64,000 bases of DNA from Pseudomonadota bacterium (lineage in GTDB: Bacteria > Pseudomonadota > Gammaproteobacteria > Burkholderiales > Rhodocyclaceae), in NCBI GenBank assembly GCA_018240785.1, contig JAFEFC010000002.1, positions 32,120-96,119 of the forward strand. Direction: 5' to 3'. Below are positions 10,613-22,386 of this stretch, piece by piece. The notes beneath the pieces are model-generated. The model saw nothing but the letters and a program-made list of their open reading frames with translations, did not search any database and was not told the origin of the DNA. A program made the translations under genes and the position numbers. How positions within the stretch are numbered: position 1 is the stretch's first letter; every line of letters starts with the position of its first letter.

Positions 10613-13372
10613 ATGACCCAGGACAAGGACGCCCCCCTGCGCGACGACATCCGCCTGCTCGGCCGCCTGCTCGGAGACACCGTGCGCGACCAGCAAGGCG
10701 CCGCCGTTTTCGATCTGATCGAGCGCATCCGCCAGAACTCGGTGCGCTTTCGCCGTGACGACGACATCGCCGCGAGGCGCGAGCTCGAGGACATGCTCGA
10801 TGCCCTGTCGCGCGAACAGACGATCCAGGTGGTGCGCGCCTTCAGCTACTTCTCGCACCTGGCCAACATCGCCGAGGATCAGCACCACATCCGCCGCAGC
10901 CGCGCCCACCTGATCGCCGGCTCGGCGCCGCGCGAGGGCAGCCTGGCGCATGCGCTGCAGCGCGCCTTCGACAGCGGATCGGCGAGCGCTGCCAGCCTCC
11001 AGGCCTTCCTCGAGACGGCCCTGGTGTCGCCGGTGCTGACCGCTCACCCCACCGAAGTGCAGCGCAAGAGCATCCTCAACTGCGAGACGGTGCTCGCCCG
11101 CCTGCTCGACGAGCGCGACCGCATGCAGCTCACGCCGGAGGAGGCCGAGGCCAATCTCGAGGCACTGCGCCGCGCGGTGCTGACCTTGTGGCAGACGCGC
11201 ATGCTGCGCTCGGCCCGCTTGTCGGTGATCGACGAGGTGAACAACGGCCTGTCGTACTTCGAGACCACGTTCCTGCGCGAGCTGCCGCGCCTGTACGCCA
11301 GCCTGGAGGATCATCTCGCCAGCGCAGGCCGAGCCGGCGCCACCGCGCCGGTCGAACTACCCGCCTTCCTGCAGGTCGGAAGCTGGATCGGCGGCGATCG
11401 CGACGGCAACCCCTATGTCACCGCCGACGTGCTGGAGCGCGCACTGGCGATGCAGGCCGAGGTCGCGCTCGACTACTACCTCAGGGAACTGCACATCCTC
11501 GGTTCCCAGCTTTCGCTCGCCATCGGCCTCGTCAGCGCCTCCGACGCCCTGCTGGCGCTGGCCGCGCGCTCGCCGGACCAGTCGCCACACCGCAGCGACG
11601 AACCCTACCGGCGCGCCATCTCGGGGATCTATGCGCGCCTCGCCGCGACCTACCGCGCCCTGCTGGGCCACGCACCGGCGCGCCACGCCGTCGCCGAGGC
11701 CGAGCCCTACCCCGACGTCGAGGCGCTGAGCGAGGATCTCGATGTCCTGCACCGCTCGCTGGTGTGCAACGGCTCCGCCGCGCTCGCCCGCGGCCGGCTG
11801 CGCCACCTGCGGCGCGCGGTGAAGGTGTTCGGCTTCCACCTGGCGCCGATCGACCTGCGCCAGAACTCCGACGTGCACGAGCGGGTGGTCGCCGAACTGC
11901 TGGAAGTCGCGCGCCCCGGCACCGGCTACCGCGCCCGCGACGAAGCCGGGCGCTGCGAAGTGCTGCTGGAGGAGCTCGCCACTGCGCGCCCGCTCGCCTC
12001 GCCGCACGTAAGGTATTCGGACGAGACCGACTCCGAGCTCGCGATCTTCCACGCCGCCCGCCGCGCGCACCTGCGCTACGGCACCGCGGCGATCCGCCAG
12101 TGCATCATTTCCAAGGCGGACGACGTCTCGGACCTGCTCGAACTTGCAGTCTTGCTGAAGGAAGCCGGCCTGCTGCGCCCGGTCGACAAGGCGCTGGACG
12201 TGAACCTGGTGCCGCTGTTCGAGACCATCGGCGACCTGGAGAATGCCGCCCGCGTGATGGATCGCCTGTTCTCGCTGCCGGGTTACCGCGAACTGCTCGC
12301 TGGCGCGCGCAACGACACCCAGGAAGTGATGCTGGGCTACTCCGACAGCAACAAGGACGGCGGCTTCATGACCTCCGGCTGGGCGTTGTACAAGGCCGAA
12401 GGCGAGCTGGTCGAGGTCTTCGCCCGCCACGGCGTGCGCCTGCGGCTGTTCCACGGTCGCGGCGGCTCGGTGGGCCGCGGCGGCGGGCCGAGCTACCAGG
12501 CCATCCTGGCGCAGCCCGAAGGCGCGGTGCAGGGGCAGATCCGGCTCACCGAGCAGGGCGAGGTGATCGGCGCCAAGTACGGCAACCCGGAAGTCGGCCG
12601 CCGCAACCTCGAAGTGCTGGTCGCCGCCACGCTCGAAACCAGCCTGCGCCCGGCCGGCGCCGAACCCACGCCACAGGCCTTCCTCGACGCGATGCAGGCC
12701 CTGTCCGACGAGGCCTTCACCGCCTACCGCGGCCTGGTCTACGACACTCCCGGTTTCGAGCAGTACTTCTGGGAGTCGACGGTGATCTCCGAGATCGCCG
12801 GCCTCAACATCGGCTCGCGCCCCGCCTCGCGCAAGAAGGGCACGCGCATCGAGGACCTGCGTGCGATTCCGTGGGTGTTTTCGTGGGCACAGTGCCGGCT
12901 GATGCTGCCCGGCTGGTTCGGCTTCGGCAGCGCGGTGAAGCGCTTCCTCGCCACGCGGCCGGACGACGGCATGGCGCTGCTGCAGCGCATGCATCGCGAG
13001 TGGTCGTTCTTCGCCACGCTGCTGTCGAACATGGACATGGTGCTGTCCAAGAGCGACCTCGCGATCGCCTCGCGTTACGCCGGCCTGGTGAAGGATGTGG
13101 AACTGCGCGAGACGATCTTCAACCGCATCCGCAGCGAGTGGCAGGACACGGTGGACGCCCTGCTGGCGATCACCGGGCAACAGGAGCTGCTCGACGGCAA
13201 CCCGCTGCTGAAGCGCTCGATCCGCAACCGCTTCCCCTACCTCGACCCGCTCAACCATGTGCAGGTCGAGCTGCTGCGCCGCCACCGTGAACAGGGCGAC
13301 GACGAGCGCATCCGCCTCGGCATCCAGATCTCCATCAACGGCATCGCCGCGGGGCTGCGCAACAGCGGCTGA
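10613..13372 (+). CDS. ppc: Phosphoenolpyruvate carboxylase
   Basis: Anaplerotic enzyme forming oxaloacetate from PEP and bicarbonate. The 919-residue protein includes the catalytic His motif [15 protein letters not shown], the FFHGRGG-like segment [19 protein letters not shown], the SDSNKDGG motif and the C-terminal [11 protein letters not shown]. The frame is open upstream to 10424, but the ATG at 10613 gives the normal N-terminus [20 protein letters not shown]. It converges with the algR-like gene, with only six bases between the stop codons. Confidence 0.97.
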   Translation: MTQDKDAPLRDDIRLLGRLLGDTVRDQQGAAVFDLIERIRQNSVRFRRDDDIAARRELEDMLDALSREQTIQVVRAFSYFSHLANIAEDQHHIRRSRAHLIAGSAPREGSLAHALQRAFDSGSASAASLQAFLETALVSPVLTAHPTEVQRKSILNCETVLARLLDERDRMQLTPEEAEANLEALRRAVLTLWQTRMLRSARLSVIDEVNNGLSYFETTFLRELPRLYASLEDHLASAGRAGATAPVELPAFLQVGSWIGGDRDGNPYVTADVLERALAMQAEVALDYYLRELHILGSQLSLAIGLVSASDALLALAARSPDQSPHRSDEPYRRAISGIYARLAATYRALLGHAPARHAVAEAEPYPDVEALSEDLDVLHRSLVCNGSAALARGRLRHLRRAVKVFGFHLAPIDLRQNSDVHERVVAELLEVARPGTGYRARDEAGRCEVLLEELATARPLASPHVRYSDETDSELAIFHAARRAHLRYGTAAIRQCIISKADDVSDLLELAVLLKEAGLLRPVDKALDVNLVPLFETIGDLENAARVMDRLFSLPGYRELLAGARNDTQEVMLGYSDSNKDGGFMTSGWALYKAEGELVEVFARHGVRLRLFHGRGGSVGRGGGPSYQAILAQPEGAVQGQIRLTEQGEVIGAKYGNPEVGRRNLEVLVAATLETSLRPAGAEPTPQAFLDAMQALSDEAFTAYRGLVYDTPGFEQYFWESTVISEIAGLNIGSRPASRKKGTRIEDLRAIPWVFSWAQCRLMLPGWFGFGSAVKRFLATRPDDGMALLQRMHREWSFFATLLSNMDMVLSKSDLAIASRYAGLVKDVELRETIFNRIRSEWQDTVDALLAITGQQELLDGNPLLKRSIRNRFPYLDPLNHVQVELLRRHREQGDDERIRLGIQISINGIAAGLRNSG

Positions 13373-13378
13373 GCCGGC

Positions 13379-14134
13379 CTACAGCCCCAGCGCCTGCTTC
13401 ACTGCCGGCCATTGGCGGCGGCTGACCGGCAGGCGCTCGTCGCAGCCGGCAAGCAGGATCTGCCAATGCGCATCGCCGTCGTCCTCGCCCACCCGCTCGA
13501 CGCCCTTCACTGCCGCGCGGGCGACGAGGCAGTTGCGATGGATGCGCAGGAAGCTGTGGCAGAACTCGCGCTCGAGATTCACCAGCGACTCGTCGAGCAG
13601 GTAGTCGCGCTCGGCGGTGCGCGCGGTCACGTACTTGAGTTCGGCGCGCAGGTAGAGCACGTCGACCACCGGCAGCAGCAGCGTGCGGTTGCGCTCGCTC
13701 ACGCTCAGGTGGCGCCGCCCTGCGGCCGGCTCGGCGGCAGGAGCGGCGCTGCGTCGGCGCGCCCTCACCTTCGCCAGCGCAGCGGCCAAGCGCTCTGCAC
13801 GCACCGGCTTGAGGAGGTAATCCGCAGCGGTCAGCTCGAACGCCTCCACCGCGTAGCCGTCGTAGGCCGTCACGAAGACCACGTCGGGCGGATCGGACAG
13901 GCGCGCAGCCTGGCGCGCGAACTCCACACCATCCATCGCCGGCATGCGGATGTCGGCCAGCACCACATCGGCGGCCTCCGATTCGAGCAGCCGCATGGCC
14001 TCGACGCCATTGGCCGCCATGCCGAGCAGCACCGTCGGCTGCTCGGCCTCGATGTCGCCCAGCAGATCGCGCAGGCGGCCGCGGGCCGGCGCCTCGTCGT
14101 CGACGATCAGCACGCGAAGCGGAGTCAGATTCAT
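13379..14134 (-). CDS. algR: LytTR-family response regulator (AlgR-like)
   Basis: Transcription factor with an N-terminal receiver domain (1-120; acidic pocket DDE at 12-14, phosphoacceptor D61 in [13 protein letters not shown], Lys in YLLKPV) and a C-terminal LytTR DNA-binding domain (about 150-250; [28 protein letters not shown]). The 251-residue length fits AlgR. The ATG at 14134 overlaps the stop of the sensor gene as ATGA. In pseudomonads AlgR controls alginate and type IV pilus genes; here the targets are unknown. The assignment to AlgR rather than another LytTR regulator rests on its partner and the argH neighbour. Confidence 0.85.
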   Translation of the reverse strand: MNLTPLRVLIVDDEAPARGRLRDLLGDIEAEQPTVLLGMAANGVEAMRLLESEAADVVLADIRMPAMDGVEFARQAARLSDPPDVVFVTAYDGYAVEAFELTAADYLLKPVRAERLAAALAKVRARRRSAAPAAEPAAGRRHLSVSERNRTLLLPVVDVLYLRAELKYVTARTAERDYLLDESLVNLEREFCHSFLRIHRNCLVARAAVKGVERVGEDDGDAHWQILLAGCDERLPVSRRQWPAVKQALGL

Positions 14135-15189
14135 GGCTGCGCGCTCCTGAAGGGCAGGCGGATGCACACGCGGTAGCGGCCGCCACCGGTGACGATGTCG
14201 AGCGAGGCCTCGAGGTCGAAGAACAGCATCAGCCGCTCGCGGATATTGTCCAGCGCCATGCGGTTACCGGCCTGGTGACGCGACACGTCGCACACCGGGT
14301 TATCCACCTCGATGCGCAGCTCGCCGCCGCGGCGCGCGATGCGCACCAGCACCTCGCCCGCTTCGGTGGCCGGCTCGATGCCGTGGTAGACGGCATTCTC
14401 CAGCAGCGGCTGCAACATCAAGGGCGGCACCCGCGCGCGCATCAGCGCCAGCGGCGCATCGGCGACGCCACCCACGGCGCCGTCGTCGTCCAGCTCCCAG
14501 CGCACCCCCAGCCGGTCGCCCAGGCGCAGGCGCTCGAGATCCACGTAGCGCTCGCACAGCGCGACCTCCTCGCCCAATGCCACGAGATCGCGATTCTCCT
14601 GCATGAACGCGCGGAAGAGGTCGGCCAGCTCCTCCAGCGCACGCTCGGCGCGGCGGGGCTCGCTGCGGATCACGCCGAGCACGCCGTTGAGGCTGTTGAA
14701 GAAGAAGTGCGGTCGGATGCGGGCGGTGAGCGCAAGCAGGCGCGCCTCGGTCACGGCGGGCGAGTAGCGACGGTTGCGATAGTCGAAATACGCCAGGCAC
14801 AGCACCGTCGCGCCCAGCGCCCACGCCAGGCGCCGCACCAACGCACGTGCATCGACGCCCTCCACGCCTTCCAGCAGCGGGAAGCTGGCGATGACGACCA
14901 AGGCGACGATACCGAACACGGCGCCGAGTCCAGCGCGCGGGCCCAGCCGCGAGAGGCGTGGCGCCGCCAGGTAGAGCGTGAGCGCGACGAGCAGCAGCGG
15001 CAGTTCCAGCCGGCCGCCGGCGAGGACGAACTCGGAAGCCAGCATCGCCGGGTCGTCAACCCGCAGCAGCACGGTGAACACACCCAGCAGATTCACCACC
15101 AGCAGCAGGCGCAGCATCACCCCGAGATTGCGGAAATCCGGCAATCCCGGCGGGGAAAGGGGTGCAGCCTTTTGCCTTATACTTTCCAT
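14131..15189 (-). CDS. algZ: LytS/AlgZ-type membrane sensor histidine kinase
   Basis: Integral-membrane kinase of the His_kinase (PF06580) type. The first 150 residues hold four or so hydrophobic helices; then comes the phosphorylation site [19 protein letters not shown] (H161), a dimerisation region and a degenerate ATPase domain with [17 protein letters not shown] and [13 protein letters not shown]. At 352 residues it fits AlgZ/FimS. It is transcribed with the AlgR-like regulator, and divergently from argH as in Pseudomonas and many betaproteobacteria. Confidence 0.87.
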   Translation of the reverse strand: MESIRQKAAPLSPPGLPDFRNLGVMLRLLLVVNLLGVFTVLLRVDDPAMLASEFVLAGGRLELPLLLVALTLYLAAPRLSRLGPRAGLGAVFGIVALVVIASFPLLEGVEGVDARALVRRLAWALGATVLCLAYFDYRNRRYSPAVTEARLLALTARIRPHFFFNSLNGVLGVIRSEPRRAERALEELADLFRAFMQENRDLVALGEEVALCERYVDLERLRLGDRLGVRWELDDDGAVGGVADAPLALMRARVPPLMLQPLLENAVYHGIEPATEAGEVLVRIARRGGELRIEVDNPVCDVSRHQAGNRMALDNIRERLMLFFDLEASLDIVTGGGRYRVCIRLPFRSAQP

Positions 15190-15279
15190 CGTTCCTCAGG
15201 GCGCCGAACCGCCCGCAAGCCACAGGCCTTCCGGGCAACGCAGCACCGCCCGGCGGCATCATTTCTCGACTCGCACATT

Positions 15280-16725
15280 ATGACAGACACCACGATGCCG
15301 GCCGCCGGCGCCAACCCTGCCACCGATGCTTCCGCCAAGGCCTGGTCCGGCCGCTTCACCGAACCCGTCTCCGACCTCGTCAAGCGCTACACCGCCTCCG
15401 TGTTCTTCGACCAGCGCATGGCGAAGCAGGACATCCGCGGCTCGCTCGCGCACGCGAAGATGCTGGCCAGGCAAGGCATCATCGGCGTGCAGGACCTCGC
15501 CGACATCGAGCGCGGCATGGCGCAGATCGCCGGCGAGATCGAGCGCGGTCAATTCGCCTGGAACCTCGACGACGAGGACGTGCACCTCAACATCGAGAAG
15601 CGCCTCACCGCGCTGGTGGGCGATGCCGGCAAGCGCCTGCACACCGGGCGCAGCCGCAACGACCAGGTCGCCACCGACATCCGCCTGTGGCTGCGCGACG
15701 CGATCGACCAGATCCTGGCGCTGATCGCCGACTTCCAGAAGAACCTGCTGGATGTGGCCGAGGCCAACGCCGCCACGCCCATGCCCGGCTTCACCCACCT
15801 GCAGGTCGCGCAGCCGGTGACGTTCGGCCACCACCTGATGGCCTACTACGAAATGAGCCGGCGCGACAGCGAGCGCTTCGCCGACTGCCGCCGCCGCGTC
15901 AACCGCCTGCCGCTGGGCAGCGCGGCGCTCGCCGGCACCAGCTACCCGATCGACCGCGAATTCGTGGCGGCAGAACTGGGCTTCGACGAGGTCTGCTACA
16001 ACTCGCTCGACGCCGTCAGCGACCGCGACTTCGCCATCGAGTTCTGCGCCGCCAGCGCGCTGCTGATGACGCACCTGTCGCGCCTGTCGGAAGAGCTGAT
16101 CCTTTGGATGAGCCCGCGCGTGGGCTTCATCGACCTCGCCGACCGCTTCTGCACCGGCAGCTCGATCATGCCGCAGAAGAAGAACCCCGACGTACCCGAG
16201 CTGGTGCGCGGCAAGACCGGCCGCGTCAACGGCAGCCTGATCGCGCTGCTGACGCTGATGAAGGGCCAGCCGCTGGCGTACAACAAGGACAACCAGGAAG
16301 ACAAGGAGCCGCTGTTCGACACCGCCGACACGGTGATCGACACGCTGCGCATCTACGCCGACATGATCACCGGCATCAGGGTCAAGGCCGAGGCGATGCG
16401 CGGCGCGCTCAGCCAGGGCTACGCCACCGCCACCGACCTCGCCGACTACCTGGTGAAGAAGGGCCTGCCCTTCCGCGACGCACACGAAGCGGTCGCCCTG
16501 GCGGTGCGCGCGGCCGACGTCAAGGGCTGCGACCTGCCGCAATTCACGCTCGACGAGCTGCGCATCGCCATGGCGCACGTACCCGGCGCCGCCGAGCGCC
16601 TGGGCGACGACGTGTTTGCCGTGCTGACGGTGGAAGGCTCGCTCGCTTCGCGCAGCCACGTCGGCGGCACCGCGCCCGAGCAGGTGCGCGCCGCCATCGC
16701 GGGTGCGCGCCAGCGCCAGGGCTAG
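15280..16725 (+). CDS. argH: Argininosuccinate lyase
   Basis: Splits argininosuccinate to arginine and fumarate, the last step of arginine synthesis. The 481-residue protein contains [21 protein letters not shown], the [17 protein letters not shown] region and the fumarase-superfamily signature [12 protein letters not shown] with the catalytic Ser. The ATG at 15280 yields an N-terminal extension of about 18 residues before AKAWSGRF, common in this family. It is followed three bases later by the Ser/Thr kinase gene. Confidence 0.96.
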   Translation: MTDTTMPAAGANPATDASAKAWSGRFTEPVSDLVKRYTASVFFDQRMAKQDIRGSLAHAKMLARQGIIGVQDLADIERGMAQIAGEIERGQFAWNLDDEDVHLNIEKRLTALVGDAGKRLHTGRSRNDQVATDIRLWLRDAIDQILALIADFQKNLLDVAEANAATPMPGFTHLQVAQPVTFGHHLMAYYEMSRRDSERFADCRRRVNRLPLGSAALAGTSYPIDREFVAAELGFDEVCYNSLDAVSDRDFAIEFCAASALLMTHLSRLSEELILWMSPRVGFIDLADRFCTGSSIMPQKKNPDVPELVRGKTGRVNGSLIALLTLMKGQPLAYNKDNQEDKEPLFDTADTVIDTLRIYADMITGIRVKAEAMRGALSQGYATATDLADYLVKKGLPFRDAHEAVALAVRAADVKGCDLPQFTLDELRIAMAHVPGAAERLGDDVFAVLTVEGSLASRSHVGGTAPEQVRAAIAGARQRQG

Positions 16726-16728
16726 GCG

Positions 16729-18018
<1,290 letters not shown>

Positions 18019-18166
18019 TCGCCGACCGCAACGCCAATTTGTCGGGGATTTTGACACGTTCTGCGCAAAGCGCTCTGGCCGGAAGGTAGCCACTCCTTCA
18101 AAATCATTGGCTTATCGGCCAGATTCACATCAGGCGTGAAATTTGCATCATCCCCGGGCAGGAAAA

Positions 18167-18195
18167 GGGCCCGAACCCGGGCCCATGGATATAAT
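18167..18195 (+). promoter_or_regulatory. Perfect -10 box with an adjoining inverted repeat, upstream of the 18232 gene
   Basis: A perfect TATAAT lies at 18190-18195, 36 bases before the ATG at 18232. Immediately upstream, 18167-18184, is an inverted repeat GGGCCCG-AACC-CGGGCCC that occupies the place of a -35 box; no TTGACA-like sequence sits at 16-18 bp. This suggests either activator-dependent initiation or a hairpin at an RNA end. The gap 18019-18231 otherwise shows only an isolated TTGACA at 18051-18056. Confidence 0.45.
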
Positions 18196-18231
18196 CAGGG
18201 GAAAGGACTCAGCGCTCCCCCGGGGAACAAA

Positions 18232-18807
18232 ATGGAACAGGCCCAATCGACGAATTCGACCGAGCAGCGACGCAGGCTGCTGAAGGGAGCCTTGGGGGCC
18301 TCCACGGTAATGGGCATGGGATACAGCAGCGCTGCCCTGGCCTCATTCCAGTGCATCACGAGCACGACACCGTATCCCTCCAGTGGCCCCGGCTTCAAGA
18401 AGTCGATCAACACCACTTCCAACTGGGCATGGTTGAAGTTGCAGGTTTTCAGCACCAACAAGAGCAATTCGACCAATAGCTGGAAGGCCGTCAAGATTCC
18501 AAACGGGACCGACCCTACGGTGGCAAACGGGGACGCCGGCACGAGTGTCTATTTCTTCGACAATTTGGCCACAACACCGCTTCTCTATGCTGCCGGGAGC
18601 AGGTCGCTGCCGAGCGGCATAAAGGTCAGCTCCGCGGAATCAGGTAATTACGTTTACGTTATCGTTTATTTCAAGGTTGACGGCTCCATCGCCGGTTTCT
18701 TCCCAACCTATACGCCGATAACGGGCTCGGACTATCCCGCTCAAGGATCGTGCCTCACTTCACTGAACCCCAATCTCGTTCAGACGAATATTTTCTATGG
18801 CGGCTGA
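18232..18807 (+). CDS. Exported protein with twin-arginine-type leader, first gene of an HPr-rel-A cassette
   Basis: Protein of 191 residues that I do not recognise functionally. The leader contains RRRLLKGALG followed by a small-residue hydrophobic stretch ending AALA at about residue 38, which resembles a Tat signal. The mature part is rich in Ser, Thr, Asn, Gly and Tyr with beta-strand character (YVYVIVYFKVDGS) and only a few Cys (one just after the leader). Start: ATG at 18232 preceded by GGGGAA; the frame is open further upstream to 18136. Its G+C is visibly lower than its neighbours. The end overlaps the PqqD-like gene by 11 bp, so it belongs to that operon and may be the substrate of the cassette (inference). 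Confidence 0.72.
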   Translation: MEQAQSTNSTEQRRRLLKGALGASTVMGMGYSSAALASFQCITSTTPYPSSGPGFKKSINTTSNWAWLKLQVFSTNKSNSTNSWKAVKIPNGTDPTVANGDAGTSVYFFDNLATTPLLYAAGSRSLPSGIKVSSAESGNYVYVIVYFKVDGSIAGFFPTYTPITGSDYPAQGSCLTSLNPNLVQTNIFYGG

Positions 18808-19099
18808 ACCAAGGGCGTTGCCGCCCGCAGAAATCTCTCCGCATCAATGGCTGCAACAATACTGCCCGGTCCTCGACGGGCAGTTTCTTTTTCTGGATCC
18901 GATTTCGTGGCGCACCTTCCAGTTGTCCGAAGGCGCCGTGACGGTGCTGCAGGAGACTGCGACTGCCATCGAGTTGGGCCGTTTCAGCGACTTTCTGGTG
19001 GAAGTGCAGGAAGCTGGGGGCTGGCCACCGGAACTCGAGCCGCTTGCATGGTCGTTGAATTCGTTGATCAGATCCGACGCGTTCCGGCCTGCTGAATGA
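18797..19099 (+). CDS. PqqD-like protein of the HPr-rel-A system
   Basis: Small 100-residue protein resembling the PqqD fold used as a peptide chaperone by RiPP-modifying enzymes: a first strand pair around DGQFLFLDPISWRTFQLSEGA, then a helical domain (AVTVLQETATAIELGRFSDFLVEV). In databases such proteins next to an HprK-like kinase are named HPr-rel-A system PqqD family proteins. It overlaps the preceding gene by 11 bp and the kinase gene by 4 bp (ATGA), so the three are translationally coupled. Its peptide partner is unknown; no radical-SAM enzyme is nearby. Confidence 0.72.
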   Translation: MAAEPRALPPAEISPHQWLQQYCPVLDGQFLFLDPISWRTFQLSEGAVTVLQETATAIELGRFSDFLVEVQEAGGWPPELEPLAWSLNSLIRSDAFRPAE

Positions 19100-19965
19100 T
19101 CGCGACGCCATACCGCTTGCTCGACGTCGGTGCGGCCAGGCTGGCCGTGGCATCGCCGATCGAAGGCTTTCATGCGCACCTCGACCGGGTCTATCCCCAC
19201 CACGAGCCGATCGCCGATCCGGTTTTCGCCGATGCCCGCGTTGCGCTGCTGCCCGGCTCGAGATGGCGTGTGCGCGGTCGCCAGGTCGTGCTGTGGGCCG
19301 ATGGCCAGCGTCCGTTCGAGCCCTACCCGTACGACTGCGCGCTGCCGCTGTTCGAATGGGGCAGCAATTACCTGCTTTCCCAGCGCCTGAACGCCTACCT
19401 TCTGCTGCACGCCGGCGTGGTCGCGCGCGGCGATCGCGCGCTGATCCTGCCGGCGGCACCCGGCTCGGGCAAGACCACGCTGACCTGCGCGCTGCATCTG
19501 GCCGGGTGGCGCTTCCTGTCGGACGAGTTCGGCGTCGTCGACATGGGCAGCGGGGAGCTGCTGCCCATGGTGCGACCGGCACCACTGAAGAATCGCTCTA
19601 TCGACGTCATCGGCAGCCGTCCGGGCGCCGTGCTCGGGCCATTGTTCCCTAAGACGCGCAAGGGCGACGTGTCGCACTTCGTGCCCGACCGCGACAGCTT
19701 CGTCGCCCGCCACCGCCGTGCGACGCCCGCGCTGGTGGTGTTCCCGCGCTTCCAGGCCGGCGCCGCGCTGCAATGCACGCCCGTGCATCGTGCGCAGGCG
19801 GCGATGCGGATCGGCCTGAACAGCTTCAACTATCAGGCACTGGGCCCGCTCGGCTTCCAGGCCGCGGTCGCGCTGGCGCGGCGCACGGCCGCCTTCGAGC
19901 TGGTCTACGGCGATCTCGACGACGCGATCGCCCACATCGAAACCCTGTTCGAGGGCGCGCCTTGA
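19096..19965 (+). CDS. HprK-related kinase A
   Basis: Protein of 289 residues related to the C-terminal P-loop domain of HPr kinase/phosphorylase. It has the Walker A PAAPGSGKTTLTCAL (about 119-133), then LSDEFGVVDM, equivalent to the metal-binding SDD region of HprK, and PLKNRSIDVI. The N-terminal half (HAHLDRVYPHHEPIADP) is family-specific. True HprK phosphorylates HPr Ser46 in sugar control; members of this family lie away from pts genes in conserved company with a PqqD-like protein and a nucleotidyltransferase, and their target is not known. Starts overlap the PqqD gene (ATGA) and the next gene (TTGA). Confidence 0.8.
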   Translation: MIATPYRLLDVGAARLAVASPIEGFHAHLDRVYPHHEPIADPVFADARVALLPGSRWRVRGRQVVLWADGQRPFEPYPYDCALPLFEWGSNYLLSQRLNAYLLLHAGVVARGDRALILPAAPGSGKTTLTCALHLAGWRFLSDEFGVVDMGSGELLPMVRPAPLKNRSIDVIGSRPGAVLGPLFPKTRKGDVSHFVPDRDSFVARHRRATPALVVFPRFQAGAALQCTPVHRAQAAMRIGLNSFNYQALGPLGFQAAVALARRTAAFELVYGDLDDAIAHIETLFEGAP

Positions 19966-21068
19966 GCAGCAACGGCCGGTCCGACATCGCACTGCTGATG
20001 CGCGGCGTGCGCGAGCCGCTCGACATCGACGAAGCACGCTGGGAGCGGCTGCTGCGCATCGCGCGCGCCAGCGGCCTGCATGCGCGACTGGCCGTCGCGA
20101 ACCTGGACAGGACGAACACGACCGACGTCGTGCGCCGCCATCTGCTGTCGTCGGCGCGCATCGCCGCCTATCGCGCACAGATGGTGCGTGCCGAGCTGTT
20201 CCACCTCGCACCGCTCGTCACCGACGACTTCCCGGTGATCGTGCTCAAGGGCGGCGCCTACATCCTGCAGGGGCGCGCGCTGGCAGAAGGGCGTTTCGTG
20301 TCCGACGTGGACCTGCTGGTGCCCAACGCGCACCTGCGCGCGATGGAAAGCCGCCTGCGGGCGGCGGGCTGGCAGCCGGAGAAGCTGGACCCTTACGACG
20401 AGCGCTATTACCGCGACTGGAGCCACGAGACGCCGCCGATGCGCTTTCCCGGCCACAGCCTGGAAGTGGATCTGCACCACGCGATCACGCCGGTGACCGG
20501 CTCGCTGGCCTTCGATCCGGCCAGCCTGTTCGCGCGCAGCGAACCGATACCCGGCACGCCCTTCCGCGTGCTGTGCGCCGAAGACCAGGTGCTGCACGCC
20601 TGCCTGCACTGCTTTCACGACGGCGAACTGGACCTGCGGGTGCGCGAAGTGGTCGACATCGACGGGCTGCTGCGGGCTTTCGGCGCGCGCGAAGGATTCT
20701 GGGACCGGCTGTTGGCGCGGGCCGCGGAACTGGCGCTGCAGCGCCCGCTCTGGTACGGACTGCATTTCGCGCGGACCTGGCTCGAATGCCCGGTGCCGTC
20801 GGAAGTGTGCAATGCGCTGCCGGCTCCGTCCGTCTTGAGCCGCACGCTGATGGACGCGCTCGTGCCGCTGGCGATGCTGCCACCGGATCCGGACTTTCCG
20901 CCGCCCATGCGGGCGCGGATTGCACGCACATTGATGCGCGCCCGCTATCACCTGCTGCGCATGCCGCTGCACCTGCTGGTGCCCCATCTGGCACGCAAGA
21001 CCCTGCGACGCCTCAAGGCAAGGCTGGATCGCAGGGCGGAAGCGCCGGCGGAAGACGGCACCCCCTGA
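19962..21068 (+). CDS. Nucleotidyltransferase-family protein of the HPr-rel-A cassette
   Basis: Protein of about 368 residues in the uncharacterised nucleotidyltransferase family (NTP_transf_5 type). The hallmark is VIVLKGGAYI followed by GRFVSDVDLLVP, where the SDVDLL acidic residues bind metal, and then RLRAAGW. Further conserved pieces are VDLHHAITPV and LCAEDQVLHACLHCFHDG. The TTG at 19962 overlaps the kinase stop; an ATG at 19998 is the alternative. It is the last gene of the operon and ends before a strong hairpin at 21082. Whether it adenylylates protein, peptide or sugar is unknown. Confidence 0.78.
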   Translation: MSSNGRSDIALLMRGVREPLDIDEARWERLLRIARASGLHARLAVANLDRTNTTDVVRRHLLSSARIAAYRAQMVRAELFHLAPLVTDDFPVIVLKGGAYILQGRALAEGRFVSDVDLLVPNAHLRAMESRLRAAGWQPEKLDPYDERYYRDWSHETPPMRFPGHSLEVDLHHAITPVTGSLAFDPASLFARSEPIPGTPFRVLCAEDQVLHACLHCFHDGELDLRVREVVDIDGLLRAFGAREGFWDRLLARAAELALQRPLWYGLHFARTWLECPVPSEVCNALPAPSVLSRTLMDALVPLAMLPPDPDFPPPMRARIARTLMRARYHLLRMPLHLLVPHLARKTLRRLKARLDRRAEAPAEDGTP

Positions 21069-21081
21069 GCGGCGCCCCCTG

Positions 21082-21105
21082 AGGCTCGGGCAGACACCCG
21101 AGCCT
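21082..21105. terminator. Hairpin between convergent genes
   Basis: Perfect 9-bp inverted repeat AGGCTCGGG-CAGACA-CCCGAGCCT between the stop of the nucleotidyltransferase gene (21068) and the stop of grxD (21117). Neither side has a T-run, so it is a probable but not canonical bidirectional terminator. Confidence 0.6.
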
Positions 21106-21116
21106 GCGCAAATCCC

Positions 21117-21437
21117 TTACACCACGCCGGCGTCCTGCAGCATCTGCTGCAGCTCGCCGTTCTGGTACATCTCGCGCATGATGTCGCTGCCGCCGACGAA
21201 TTCGCCCTTGACGTAGAGCTGCGGGATGGTCGGCCAGTTGGAGTATTCCTTGATGCCTTGGCGGATCTCGTCGTCGGCAAGCACATTGACGGCGAGCACG
21301 TCGGGCACACCGCAGGCCTTCAGGATCTGCACGGCGGCGGACGAAAAGCCGCACTGCGGGAACTGCGGCGTACCCTTCATGTAGAGAACCACGTCGTTGC
21401 TGGTGACCTGATCGCGGATGACGTCCTGGATGCTCAT
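21117..21437 (-). CDS. grxD: Monothiol glutaredoxin Grx4
   Basis: Monothiol glutaredoxin that binds and transfers [2Fe-2S] clusters in the cytosol. The 106-residue protein has the CGFS active site (29-32, in QFPQCGFSS), the glutathione-binding [19 protein letters not shown] and a normal length. The ATG at 21437 follows an AGAGG box. It is the last gene of the hemA-prfA-prmC-grxD group, with 82 bp between it and prmC. Confidence 0.96.
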   Translation of the reverse strand: MSIQDVIRDQVTSNDVVLYMKGTPQFPQCGFSSAAVQILKACGVPDVLAVNVLADDEIRQGIKEYSNWPTIPQLYVKGEFVGGSDIMREMYQNGELQQMLQDAGVV

Positions 21438-21519
21438 CTGATGCCTCTGAAAAACTGAGTGAATTAGTCGGGTAATTTTAGGGAGCGCGCCAGCCGGCGT
21501 CAACCGCGCGCCATCGATC

Positions 21520-22386
21520 TCACGCGCGTCCCAGCCACCGTCCACCCGACACGCGGTCGATGCCGGCAAGATCCTTCCACGACTGGATGGAAGCGAAGCC
21601 GGCATCCGCCAGCAGGCCGCGCACCGCGAACGCCTGGTCGTAGCCGTGCTCGCACAGCAGCCAGCCGCCTGCTTCCAGATACCGCGCCGCGCCAGCGACG
21701 ATCTCGACCAGGTCGTCGAGCCCGGCCGGCCCGGCCGCCAGTGCGGTGCGAGGTTCGAAGCGCAGGTCGCCCTCCTCGAGGTGCGGGTCGGCGGCGGCGA
21801 TGTAGGGCGGGTTGGACACGATGAGCTCGAAGCGCTCCTCGCCCAGCGCAGAAAACCAGTCGCTCTGCACGAAGGACACGCTGGCGCCGAGGCGCGCGGC
21901 ATTGGCCATCGCCACCCACAGCGCCTCGCGTGAACGGTCGAGCGCGATGACGTCGGCTTCCCCCAGCTCCAGCGCCAGGGTCACCGCCAGCGCGCCGCTG
22001 CCGGTCCCCATGTCGAGCACGCGCACCTGGCGGCGGCCGCTCATGTGGGCGAGCGCCAGTTCGACGAGCAGCTCGGTATCGGGCCGCGGGATCAGCACCG
22101 CCGGCGTGACCATGAAGTTCCGCCCGTAGAACTCGCGCTCACCGGTGAGGTAGGCCACCGGCTCGCCCGCCGCGCGGCGCTCGACCAGTTCGCGGAAACG
22201 CGCCCAGTCCTCGGCATCGAGGATCTGCTCGGGCCAGGCCGCCAGACGCGAGGCCGGGCACTGCAGCACATGGCGCAGCAGCACGCGCGCATCCATGACG
22301 TCGATGCGCTGGCGCGCCCACGCCAGGGCGCGCGCGATGTCGGGCAGCTCGTCCGGCAGGCCGTCGCTCCTCGTCGGCTCGTTCAT
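21520..22386 (-). CDS. prmC: Release factor glutamine methyltransferase
   Basis: SAM-dependent enzyme that methylates the Gln of the GGQ motif in RF1 and RF2. The 288-residue protein has the N-terminal helical RF-binding domain, the SAM-binding [13 protein letters not shown] and the substrate-binding NPPY (192-195). The start overlaps the prfA stop by 4 bp (ATGA), and the enzyme is encoded directly after its substrate. Confidence 0.96.
   Translation of the reverse strand: MNEPTRSDGLPDELPDIARALAWARQRIDVMDARVLLRHVLQCPASRLAAWPEQILDAEDWARFRELVERRAAGEPVAYLTGEREFYGRNFMVTPAVLIPRPDTELLVELALAHMSGRRQVRVLDMGTGSGALAVTLALELGEADVIALDRSREALWVAMANAARLGASVSFVQSDWFSALGEERFELIVSNPPYIAAADPHLEEGDLRFEPRTALAAGPAGLDDLVEIVAGAARYLEAGGWLLCEHGYDQAFAVRGLLADAGFASIQSWKDLAGIDRVSGGRWLGRA

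Noticed and set aside
18051-18079. TTGACA as -35 of a promoter for the 18232 gene
   Set aside because: The sequence 17 bp downstream (TCTGGC) does not resemble a -10 box, and the perfect TATAAT lies too far away.
19096-19965. Genuine HPr kinase/phosphorylase HprK
   Set aside because: It lacks the normal HprK N-terminal domain and signature, and no ptsH, ptsN or rapZ genes are adjacent; it fits the HprK-related family instead.
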